Shown here in pieces: positions 1 to 6,443 of a stretch of 17,636 nucleotides of DNA. The DNA is taken from positions 1 to 17,636 of the forward strand of contig SFPL01000040.1 in assembly GCA_004551905.1 (NCBI GenBank). Reading direction: 5' to 3'. Below the pieces are notes generated by a model. It had not been told where the DNA came from. It made no database searches and saw nothing but the letters and a program-made list of their open reading frames with translations. This DNA comes from Lentisphaeraceae bacterium. Lineage in GTDB: Bacteria > Verrucomicrobiota > Kiritimatiellia > RFP12 > UBA1067. Position 1 is the first letter of the stretch. Each line of letters opens with the position of its first letter. A program made the translations under genes and the position numbers.

Positions 1-137
1 CCTCCTTGCGTTTTTTTGCTTTGCAAGAAAGCATACAGCCAACGCCTGATTTTTTCAACCCCCAGCTGAAGCCCGCTCAACAGGCCAATCGCTCAAGGCA
101 AAACCTCCCGGTGTTGCACTGGGAACTCGCGCGCGCG
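1..137. repeat. Left copy of 137-bp terminal inverted repeat
   Basis: Bases 1-137 are the exact reverse complement of 17499-17635; I compared them base by base and found no mismatch, including the T7 and T6 runs. The match stops abruptly at base 138. The repeat contains a short hairpin (CCCGGTG TTG CACTGGG, near 107-123) and ends in an alternating CG run. Read outward (minus strand here) it ends in AAGGAGG. It is also open in the rightward frame and forms the first codons of the 6-1508 reading frame. It is probably a dispersed genomic repeat at which assembly stopped. Confidence 0.93.
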
Positions 138-1508
138 GTCTATATGCTGGATGCCAGGGCCGACACAATCTATATGCCGGCACCATTCATAGGTGCAGGC
201 TATGGCATCGGGTTTCGGCTTCTGGAGAGTCAGGGGAAATGGTATCGCCCCGTGTTTTGGCCGTGGAAGCAAGGGGAAGTGCAGGGATTTGAGCAGGCGC
301 GGAAAGAAGCAGCGGAAACAGTGCACCTCAAACAAAAAGCCCAGAGAGAATTAGCGAAGCTTTGTGAGAAGTGGCCCCATGCAGCGGATCGTGTTTCGCA
401 ATGGGATATGCCGGATTACGAGAAGCGCTTTTTCGAGATAGACAAACTGCAAGACTGGTGTGGGGAGGACAAGCCCAACCGGTACGGCAAATTCGAGTCG
501 TTATGCCGCGAGGCTGTCGGCATGAAAATAGAGCCGGCGATATGGTATTACAATCTTGCTTGCGCTTTGTCCGTGCAGGGTAAGACTGATGATGCGCTTG
601 ATGCACTTGAACAGGCCGTCGTCGCTGGATACAACGAGTCGTACAAGGCAAAAGCCGACTCAGACTTTGACAACATATCGGCAAACCCAAGATTCTCAGA
701 GTTGCTGGCGGTCATGGATGTTTGGGATCGTGGAAGTTGGAAGGCACCGAGGGAATACGCATCGGTCAGCAATGGGGTTGTAGTGCTTTCCGAGGACAAA
801 GTGTACTATGGATTCAAGAACCATTATTACAGCGTCTGGCTCGACGGAGCTGGCGACACGCTCTTATACATGGATCGAGACGGTGAGGATGGTTCCATTG
901 ATGATGTCGTTACAGTTAGGTTTGATGCCGTGGGGAGGTCAAAGAAGAGAGACGTCGGCTTTGCCAATCTCGTCATTGGGAATCGGCCGATTATTGCAAG
1001 AGGAACATGTCGCGACGGCGAATTGCCATCCGATAGCTTGGGGGCGTTGGGCGCGTCATTCGGTAATGTGCTGGGGCTTTACGCCTGCGATGATTATCCC
1101 TTTGGTAAACTCATCTGGTGCATACTCTATCGTGGAGGTGTGGCAGAAGGACGACGACTCGCGGAAATAATACGCGATGCATATAGAGCTATGCCGACGG
1201 AGGAGCGTGAGCGAATGCTTGCAGGGGGATTGTTCGCCCGCGAAATGACATCGATGATTCATGCTTCGATGAAGCCGGGGACTGATGGTGGCGTGATAAG
1301 CGTGTCTGACATTGACGTCCCCAAGTTGATGACTAAAGCTACTTCCATTAACGTCGCGTCCTTTATTGAATACACGGTACAAGAGGAGGAAGACATCATT
1401 GCTATCGCAATAAGATGGGGTATTAGTCCAGAGGTTATAAGAAAGCTTAACGGTTTGAAGCCTGGCGATGTGCTTAAGTCAGGAACTGTCCTCAAGATTC
1501 CTCAGTGA
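6..1508 (+). CDS. TPR- and LysM-containing protein of unknown function, N-terminus uncertain
   Basis: This is an open frame of 500 codons that I do not recognise as a named family. Residues about 176-210 look like one tetratricopeptide repeat (WYYNLACAL, then DALDALEQAV), continuing into a second helical pair near NPRFSELL. The last 45 residues or so (from about 454, YTVQEEEDI to SGTVLKIPQ) fit a LysM domain, which binds peptidoglycan-type glycans, so an envelope location is plausible. No signal peptide is visible. The first 44 residues lie wholly inside the 137-bp end repeat and begin with TTG, so the native start may be lost, or may be an internal ATG such as 144. Codon use has far more A/T third positions than genes from 1784 onward, suggesting a different origin. 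Its stop is 15 bp before the next frame, which has an AGGGAG site, so the two were probably co-transcribed. Confidence 0.65.
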   Translation: MRFFALQESIQPTPDFFNPQLKPAQQANRSRQNLPVLHWELARAVYMLDARADTIYMPAPFIGAGYGIGFRLLESQGKWYRPVFWPWKQGEVQGFEQARKEAAETVHLKQKAQRELAKLCEKWPHAADRVSQWDMPDYEKRFFEIDKLQDWCGEDKPNRYGKFESLCREAVGMKIEPAIWYYNLACALSVQGKTDDALDALEQAVVAGYNESYKAKADSDFDNISANPRFSELLAVMDVWDRGSWKAPREYASVSNGVVVLSEDKVYYGFKNHYYSVWLDGAGDTLLYMDRDGEDGSIDDVVTVRFDAVGRSKKRDVGFANLVIGNRPIIARGTCRDGELPSDSLGALGASFGNVLGLYACDDYPFGKLIWCILYRGGVAEGRRLAEIIRDAYRAMPTEERERMLAGGLFAREMTSMIHASMKPGTDGGVISVSDIDVPKLMTKATSINVASFIEYTVQEEEDIIAIAIRWGISPEVIRKLNGLKPGDVLKSGTVLKIPQ

Positions 1509-1523
1509 AAATAGGGAGACTCC

Positions 1524-1763
1524 ATGACATACTTCACGTCTGATCAGCATTTCGGGCATTTCAACATCATAAGGCTCAGCCAGCGGCCTTTCGCGTCTCT
1601 TGAAGAGAAGGTGGACCTCTCGCGCTACTTCAAGGGCGTTCATACGATGCTCGAAACGACCGACGGAGAACACACGATCACGCTTTGCCACTATCCGATT
1701 GTCAGATTCTGGGGACAGTCCCGCCTTACTAACTGTTGCAGGGCGAATAGACCTTGCCGATAA
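1524..1763 (+). pseudogene. Metallophosphoesterase remnant with internal deletion
   Basis: The frame starts with ATG behind AGGGAG and encodes MTYFTSDQHFGHFNIIRLSQ, the typical N-terminus of small calcineurin-like phosphoesterases, with Asp7 and His9 as the first metal-binding pair. After about 28 residues it jumps to a segment resembling the C-terminal part (YFKGVHTML, then DGEHTITLCHYPIV, whose His is another family ligand). The central segment with the GDF and GNHD metal-binding motifs, normally several dozen residues, is missing. After CHYPIV the family similarity ends and the frame closes within about 20 unrelated residues. A protein of 79 residues lacking GNHD cannot form the two-metal site, so I read it as a decayed gene. 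Family assignment is from recognised motifs; loss of function is inferred. Confidence 0.7.
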
Positions 1764-1783
1764 CTTAAGAAAGGAGAATGAAA

Positions 1784-2278
1784 ATGAACAAGAAACTCAT
1801 AGTAGCGGTTGGCACCGCCGTCCTTGCAATCGGTGCTTTTGCGGGTCCTCACGGCCCCCACCGCGGTCCAGGCGGCTTCCACCATGGGCCGCGTCCCAGC
1901 GGCTCCCACCAAGGGCCGCGTCCCGGCGGCTTCCATCACGGGCCGCGTCCCGGCGGCTTCCACCACGGGCCGCACCGCTACCACAGCTGGGGCCGCGGCG
2001 GGCGCCATTTCTGGCCGGGCTTTGCCGGCGGGGTCATCGGCGGAGTCGTTGGCGGGGTGATCTATGACTCGCTCCGCCCTACCACCTACGTGACGACGCC
2101 GACGATTGTGACCACGCCGACCGTGGTCACCACCACGCCGGTGGTTACCGCGCCAGCGGCGACGGTGCAGAACGTCTGGGTCGAGGGGCGGTACGTCGAC
2201 CAGGTCCAGGCGAACGGCACCGTGATCCGCGTCTGGCAGCCCGGCCACTACGAGCAGCGCGAAGTGCTGCTGCAGTAG
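1784..2278 (+). CDS. Exported His/Gly/Pro-rich repeat protein with glycine-zipper segment
   Basis: The product is a 164-residue protein with an N-terminal signal peptide (MNKKLIVAVGTAVLAIGAFA, likely cut after AFA). Next come four 9-residue repeats of the type GGFHHGPRP (27 bp each), a His/Trp/Gly-rich stretch, a GxxxG-rich hydrophobic segment (FAGGVIGGVVGGVIYDSL), a Thr/Val/Pro linker, and a C-terminus containing VWVEGRYVDQV and VWQPGHYEQR. The C-terminal part recalls small envelope proteins with W.PGHY-type motifs. An ATG at 1778 is in frame, but only one base separates it from AAGGAG (1771-1776). The ATG at 1784 has normal spacing and gives the better signal peptide, so I use 1784. Paired His residues could bind metal; that is speculation. 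A terminator-like hairpin follows, so it is probably separate from hydG. Confidence 0.8.
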   Translation: MNKKLIVAVGTAVLAIGAFAGPHGPHRGPGGFHHGPRPSGSHQGPRPGGFHHGPRPGGFHHGPHRYHSWGRGGRHFWPGFAGGVIGGVVGGVIYDSLRPTTYVTTPTIVTTPTVVTTTPVVTAPAATVQNVWVEGRYVDQVQANGTVIRVWQPGHYEQREVLLQ

Positions 2279-2286
2279 AGTTGTAG

Positions 2287-2321
2287 CAGCCAGCAACCGG
2301 CAACCAGCACCCAGCAGCCAG
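2287..2321. repeat. Five degenerate CARCCAG heptads
   Basis: Starting at 2287 the sequence reads as five consecutive 7-base units of the form CARCCAG (cagccag, caaccgg, caaccag, cacccag, cagccag). The same heptad family recurs at 9331-9365 and inside the 110-bp tandem repeat upstream of rnfA. Confidence 0.8.
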
Positions 2322-2354
2322 CAACATCCCTGGCCGCTGGTTGTTGGGTGTTTT
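2308..2354 (+). terminator. Terminator-like hairpin after the His-rich gene
   Basis: CACCCAGCAGCCAGC (2308-2322) pairs with GCTGGTTGTTGGGTG (2336-2350) as a 15-bp stem in RNA with two G-U pairs. The loop is 13 nt and TTTT follows at 2351-2354. It lies 30 bp after the stop at 2278. The stem is made of the same heptads as the neighbouring repeat, so it could be a repeat that also serves as a terminator. Confidence 0.6.
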
Positions 2355-2376
2355 CAACTCTCCCGTCCTTCCTGTC

Positions 2377-2404
2377 CTAGAAATCTAGAAGCCTAGAATC
2401 CTAG
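2377..2404. repeat. Four CTAG sites spaced exactly 8 bp apart
   Basis: CTAG occurs at 2377, 2385, 2393 and 2401, giving units ctagaaat, ctagaagc, ctagaatc and ctag. A second set with the same 8-bp phase lies at 10486-10513. Confidence 0.85.
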
Positions 2405-2412
2405 CCCCGCCC

Positions 2413-2433
2413 CACGAACCACGAACCACGAAC
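2413..2433. repeat. Three exact CACGAAC heptads upstream of hydG
   Basis: CACGAAC is repeated head to tail at 2413-2419, 2420-2426 and 2427-2433, just upstream of the hydG -10 element. Two units (CACGAAC, CACGAAA) also precede the rnfA promoter at 9861-9874. Confidence 0.85.
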
Positions 2434-2443
2434 CCCCAAAAAG

Positions 2444-2456
2444 TGGTATAATACGC
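2444..2456 (+). promoter_or_regulatory. Extended -10 promoter of hydG
   Basis: TGG TATAAT AC: a consensus -10 hexamer (2447-2452) with an upstream TGn. No TTGACA-like -35 is seen at the usual spacing. The predicted start of transcription, about 7 bases past the hexamer (near 2459), leaves only about 8 nt before the ATG at 2467 and no Shine-Dalgarno sequence. The same motif precedes pheS and rnfA. Confidence 0.7.
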
Positions 2457-2466
2457 ACCCATCACC

Positions 2467-4002
2467 ATGGCAGACTGTTCAGGCATAAGGAAATTCAAGG
2501 ACGCGGACGACTACCGCAGGAACTTCGTCGTGCGCGAGGAGGTGGATCGCTACCTCCCCGGCGGCAGGCACTTCATCGACGAGGCGCGCATCTCGCGCTG
2601 CATCGACGAGATCGCGGCGAAGCCGGCGGACCCGGCGCGCGTCAGGGAGATCATCGCCAAGGCGGAGGCGTCCTGCGAGACGCTCCAGCCCGAGGAGACC
2701 GCCGCGCTGATGGCGGCGTCGTCCGACCCCGCGCTCTTCGAGGAGATGCGCGCCGCCGCGGACCGCATCAAGCACAAGGTCTACGACAACCGCATCGTCG
2801 TCTTCGCGCCGCTCTACATGTCCAACCTCTGTGTCAACGGTTGCCGCTACTGCGGCTTCCGCGAGGGCAACGGCGAGCAGAAGCGCCGCGTCCTCACCAT
2901 GGACGAGCTCAAGGAGGAGATCGACGTCCTCGCCGGGCGCATCGGCCACAAGCGGCTCATCGCCGTCTACGGCGAGCACCCGACCACCTCCACCGAGTAC
3001 ATCGCCGAGACGATCGAGACCTGCTACCGCCGCCAGGTCAAGGCGCCGCGCACTGGCGCGCCGGTCGGCATCCGGCGCGTCAACGTGAACGCAGCGCCGC
3101 TGCCCATGGCCGACCTCAAGGTGCTTCGCTCGGTGGGCATCGGCACATTCCAAGTCTTCCAGGAGACGTACAACCGGCGGCTCTACGAGTCGATGCACCC
3201 GAAGTGGAGCGTGAAGGGCGACTACGACTGGCGCGTCACCTGCTTCCACCGCTGCCTCGAGGCGGGCGTGGATGACGTCGGCTTCGGCGTCCTCTACGGC
3301 CTCTGCGACTGGCGGTTCGAGCTCCTCGCGACGGTGATGCACGCACGCGACCTCGAGCGCTGGTTCAACATCGGCCCGCACACCCTCTCGTTCCCGCGCC
3401 TCGAGCCGGCGAGCGGCACGAAGGTGCCGGAGGAGTCGCCGTGGCTGATCGACGACGAGACCTTCGCGCGCATCGTCGTCATCGCGCGCCTCTCCGTCCC
3501 CTACACCGGCATCATCATCACCGCGCGCGAGAGCCCGGAGTCGCGCAACCGCGTCCTCGGCTGCGGCATGACCCAGCTCGACTGCTCCTCCAACATCGCG
3601 ATCAAGGGCTACAGCGACTTCGCGAACGAGGCGCAGCAGGACAAGGACCGCCAGCAGTTCATGCTCGGCGACAACCGCTCGCTCGACGAGATGGTGCGCT
3701 ACCTCGCCTCGCGCGGCACGATCACCTCGTTCTGCACCGCCGGCTACCGCTGCGGACGGACGGGCGGCTGCATCATGGACGCGCTGAAGACCGGGCGGGA
3801 GGGGAAGTTCTGCAAGATCAACGCGGTGCTGACCTTCCGGGAATGGCTGGACGACTTCGCGTCCGACGAGACGCGCCGCCTCGGCGACGCGCTGATCGAA
3901 AAGGAGCTCGCCGGCATCAAGGAGTGGGTGCCGAAGTTCTACCCGGCGGTGATGAAGCAGTACGAGGCCACCTGCCGCGGCGAACGCGACCTGTTCTTCT
4001 AA
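2467..4002 (+). CDS. hydG: [FeFe]-hydrogenase maturase HydG (radical SAM), variant C-terminal cluster site
   Basis: HydG cleaves tyrosine and builds the Fe-CO-CN synthon for the hydrogenase H-cluster in the cytoplasm. The 511-residue product has the radical SAM CX3CX2C motif (C122, C126, C129 in LCVNGCRYCGFR), preceded by the family signature RIVVFAPLYMSN. It continues with FGVLYGLCDWRFE, GPHTLSFPRLEP and the C-terminal domain ending LTFREWLDDFAS, all in HydG order. Known HydG proteins bind an auxiliary [4Fe-4S] cluster through CX2CX22C in a CTACYR context. Here that reads CTAGYRCGRTGGC: C423 and C449 are in place but the middle Cys is Gly426, with extra Cys at 429 and 435. The ATG at 2467 directly follows an extended -10 promoter. 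No hydE, hydF or hydrogenase gene is present in the window. Family assignment is strong; activity is uncertain because of the missing Cys. Confidence 0.93.
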   Translation: MADCSGIRKFKDADDYRRNFVVREEVDRYLPGGRHFIDEARISRCIDEIAAKPADPARVREIIAKAEASCETLQPEETAALMAASSDPALFEEMRAAADRIKHKVYDNRIVVFAPLYMSNLCVNGCRYCGFREGNGEQKRRVLTMDELKEEIDVLAGRIGHKRLIAVYGEHPTTSTEYIAETIETCYRRQVKAPRTGAPVGIRRVNVNAAPLPMADLKVLRSVGIGTFQVFQETYNRRLYESMHPKWSVKGDYDWRVTCFHRCLEAGVDDVGFGVLYGLCDWRFELLATVMHARDLERWFNIGPHTLSFPRLEPASGTKVPEESPWLIDDETFARIVVIARLSVPYTGIIITARESPESRNRVLGCGMTQLDCSSNIAIKGYSDFANEAQQDKDRQQFMLGDNRSLDEMVRYLASRGTITSFCTAGYRCGRTGGCIMDALKTGREGKFCKINAVLTFREWLDDFASDETRRLGDALIEKELAGIKEWVPKFYPAVMKQYEATCRGERDLFF

Positions 4003-4034
4003 GGACGGGCCGCGGCCACAAGTCCGCGCGGAAA

Positions 4035-4047
4035 TGCTATAATACGC
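4035..4047 (+). promoter_or_regulatory. Extended -10 promoter of pheS
   Basis: TGC TATAAT ACG with the hexamer at 4038-4043. The predicted transcript would start near 4050 and carry a leader of roughly 29 nt including AAGGA (4065-4069), well placed for the ATG at 4079. No clear -35 box. Confidence 0.65.
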
Positions 4048-4078
4048 AACTAATCGTCAAGTCCAAGGACAGAAACAC

Positions 4079-5098
4079 ATGACACTTTCGGAATTAGAGT
4101 CGGCCAAGGCCGGCAGCCTCGCGGAGATCGCGGCGGCGGCGGACGCCTCGGCGGTCGAGGCGCTGCGCGTGAAGTATGTCGGGCGCAACGGCTCCATCCC
4201 CGCGCTCATCAAGGCGATGAAGGACGTCCCCAAGGAGGACCGTCCCGCCTTCGGCAAGGCCGTGCAGGCCTGGCGCGCGGAGGTCGAGGCGGCGCTTGCC
4301 GCCAAGGGCTCGGGCGCGTCCGGCGCCAAGGCGTTCGACGGCGACCTCACCCAGCCTGGGCGCTGGCGCAGCCTCGGCGTCAAGCATCCGCTCACTCGCG
4401 TGATCGAGGAGACCGCGCGCATCTTCGGCCGTCTCGGCTTCACCGTCGCCGACGGCCCCGAGCTCGAGAACCGCTTCAACAACTTCACCGCGCTCAACAC
4501 GCCCCCGCACCATCCGTCGCAGGACCGCACCGATACCTTCTGGTTCAACGACGACTGCCTGCTGCGCACCCAGACCTCGCCGGTGCAGATCCGCACGATG
4601 CTCGCGAACAAGCCGCCGGTCAGGGTGATCTGCCCGGGGCGCACCTTCCGCCGCGACACGACCGACGCCACCCACTCGGCGAACTTCCACCAGATCGAAG
4701 GGCTGTATGTGGACGAGACGGCGACGAAGCCGGTGTCGCTCGCGGATCTCAAGTCCGTGCTCGCCTACTTCGCCCGCGAGATGATGGGCGACGGCGTCAC
4801 CGTGCGCTTCCGCCCCCACTTCTTCCCGTTCACCGAGCCTTCGGTGGAGGTGGACTTCTCCTGCCACGTCTGCAAGGGGAAGGGCTGCGCGGTGTGCAAG
4901 CAGTCCGGCTGGATCGAGGTCGCCGGCGCGGGAATGGTCGATCCGCGCGTCTTCAAGCATGTCGGTTACGATCCGGAGAAGTACTCCGGCTACGCCTTCG
5001 GCTTTGGCGTCGAGCGCATCGCTATGATCAAGTACGGCATCCCCGACATCCGCTGGCTCTACGAGAACGACCTGCGGTTCCTGCGTCAGCTCGGCTGA
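4079..5098 (+). CDS. pheS: Phenylalanine--tRNA ligase alpha subunit
   Basis: This is the catalytic alpha subunit of the (alpha-beta)2 enzyme that charges tRNA-Phe in the cytoplasm. The 339-residue length is usual for PheS. An N-terminal helical tRNA-binding arm (about 1-85, with the conserved YVGRNGSIPALIKAM) is followed by the class II core. This starts at HPLTRVIEETARIF and includes FNNFTALNTPPHHPSQ, motif 2 near residues 195-212 (DTTDATHSANFHQIEGLYVD), a Cys-rich hairpin (CHVCKGKGCAVCKQSGW) and motif 3 (YAFGFGVERIAMIKYGIPD) near 300-322. AAGGA lies 9 bases before the ATG. The partner pheT is not in the window; serS follows 43 bp later, so the two are probably co-transcribed. Confidence 0.97.
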   Translation: MTLSELESAKAGSLAEIAAAADASAVEALRVKYVGRNGSIPALIKAMKDVPKEDRPAFGKAVQAWRAEVEAALAAKGSGASGAKAFDGDLTQPGRWRSLGVKHPLTRVIEETARIFGRLGFTVADGPELENRFNNFTALNTPPHHPSQDRTDTFWFNDDCLLRTQTSPVQIRTMLANKPPVRVICPGRTFRRDTTDATHSANFHQIEGLYVDETATKPVSLADLKSVLAYFAREMMGDGVTVRFRPHFFPFTEPSVEVDFSCHVCKGKGCAVCKQSGWIEVAGAGMVDPRVFKHVGYDPEKYSGYAFGFGVERIAMIKYGIPDIRWLYENDLRFLRQLG

Positions 5099-5141
5099 GG
5101 GCTGCGGGGAGAAAAAGGATTTTTGAAAGGACAGTGCTGAA

Positions 5142-6443
5142 ATGATCGACATCAAGAAACTGAGGGATGCATTCGACGCCACCGCCGCCGCGCTCGCTCG
5201 CCGCGGAGTGGAACGCGAGCGCCTCGAGAAGGCGCGCGACCTGGACGCGCAGCGCCGCGCGCTGATCGCGGAGACGGAGACGCTGAAGGCGAAGCGCAAC
5301 TCCGCCTCGAAGGAGATCGGCAAGATCGCCAAGGAGGGCGGCGACATCGCCGCAGCGAAGGAGGAGATGCGCAAGGTCGGCGACCGCATCGCCGAGATCG
5401 ACCGCGAGCTCGCGCAGGTCGACGTCGACCTCCGAGAGACGCTGCTGATGATCCCGAACATCCCGGCGGAGGAAATCCCCACCGGTCCCGACAGCTCCAC
5501 CAACAAGGTCGTCCGCATGGTTGGCGAGTGGAAGGATCCGGACTTCACGATCCCCACCCACATCGAGATCGGCGAGAGGCTCGGCATCTTCGACTTCCCG
5601 CGCGGCGTGAAACTCACCGGCACGGGCTTCCCGATCATCCTCGGCCAGGGCGCGAAGCTCCAGCGCGCGCTCATCCAGTACATGCTCGACCTGCACTGCC
5701 AGAAGCAGGGCTATACCGAGATGTTGCCGCCGTTCGTCGTGAACAGCGACTCGATGACGGGCACGGGCCAGCTTCCCAAGTTCGCGGAAGACCTCTACCA
5801 CTGCCAGATCGATGACTTCTGGCTCATCCCGACCGCCGAGGTGCCGGTCACCAACTACTACCGCGACGACATCTTCGACGGCGTGAGCCTCCCGAAGATC
5901 ACGCCCGAGACCCCCGTCAAGCTCACCGCCTACACGCCGTGCTTCCGCCGCGAGGCGGGGTCCGCCGGCAAGATGACCCGCGGCATGCTGCGCGTCCACC
6001 AGTTCGACAAGGTCGAAATGGTGAACTTCGTCCACCCGTCCAGCTCCTTCCAGCAGCTCGAGACGCTGGTCAAGGAGGCGGAGGAGGTCCTGACCGGCCT
6101 CGGCCTCGCGTTCCGCGTGATCATGCTCTCCTCCGGCGACATGGGCTTCTCGGCCGCGAAGTGCTACGACATCGAGCTCTGGGCGCCGGGCGAGCAGCAG
6201 TGGCTGGAGGTCTCCAGCTGCTCGTGCTTCACCGACTACCAGGCGCGCCGCCTCAACTGCCGCTTCAAGGACTCGGACGGCAAGACCAAGCTCGTCCACA
6301 CCCTCAACGGCTCGGGCGTGGCGCTGCCCCGCCTCCTCGTGGCGCTCCTCGAGCAGCACCTCAACGCGGACGGCTCGGTGACCATCCCCGAGGCGCTCCG
6401 GCCCTACATGGGAGGCGCCGAGCGCCTTGTCCCCGTGAAATGA
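5142..6443 (+). CDS. serS: Serine--tRNA ligase
   Basis: This enzyme charges tRNA-Ser (and tRNA-Sec where present). The 433-residue product has the N-terminal antiparallel coiled-coil arm that grips the long tRNA variable arm (about 1-110, rich in Lys/Glu/Arg heptads). The class II core follows: PTAEVPVTNYYRDD, motif 2 around residue 267 (CFRREAGSAGKMTRGMLRVH), the serine-site region SCSCFTDYQARRLNCRF, and motif 3 (LNGSGVALPRLLVALLEQH). GAAAGGA lies upstream of the ATG. The TGA stop overlaps an ATG (ATGA at 6440-6443) that starts the signal-peptide-like remnant described next. Confidence 0.97.
   Translation: MIDIKKLRDAFDATAAALARRGVERERLEKARDLDAQRRALIAETETLKAKRNSASKEIGKIAKEGGDIAAAKEEMRKVGDRIAEIDRELAQVDVDLRETLLMIPNIPAEEIPTGPDSSTNKVVRMVGEWKDPDFTIPTHIEIGERLGIFDFPRGVKLTGTGFPIILGQGAKLQRALIQYMLDLHCQKQGYTEMLPPFVVNSDSMTGTGQLPKFAEDLYHCQIDDFWLIPTAEVPVTNYYRDDIFDGVSLPKITPETPVKLTAYTPCFRREAGSAGKMTRGMLRVHQFDKVEMVNFVHPSSSFQQLETLVKEAEEVLTGLGLAFRVIMLSSGDMGFSAAKCYDIELWAPGEQQWLEVSSCSCFTDYQARRLNCRFKDSDGKTKLVHTLNGSGVALPRLLVALLEQHLNADGSVTIPEALRPYMGGAERLVPVK

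Noticed and set aside
1741..1758. Possible sigma-54 promoter (GG...TTGC) before the His-rich gene
   Set aside because: The GG and GC are 12 or more bases apart instead of the required 10, and the surrounding bases do not fit the -24/-12 consensus.
1870..1975. Possible CRISPR-like array at the 27-bp repeats
   Set aside because: The repeats are adjacent, without spacers, keep the reading frame and encode GGFHHGPRP units of an exported protein.
4003..4034. Terminator between hydG and pheS (GGCCGCGGCC palindrome)
   Set aside because: The palindrome is short and not followed by a T-run; transcription from hydG may simply continue into pheS.
4094..5683. Long minus-strand open frame (529 codons) under pheS and serS
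   Set aside because: It mirrors two certain plus-strand genes in a GC-rich genome, has Arg/Ala-rich composition and no family motif; it is a codon-bias shadow.
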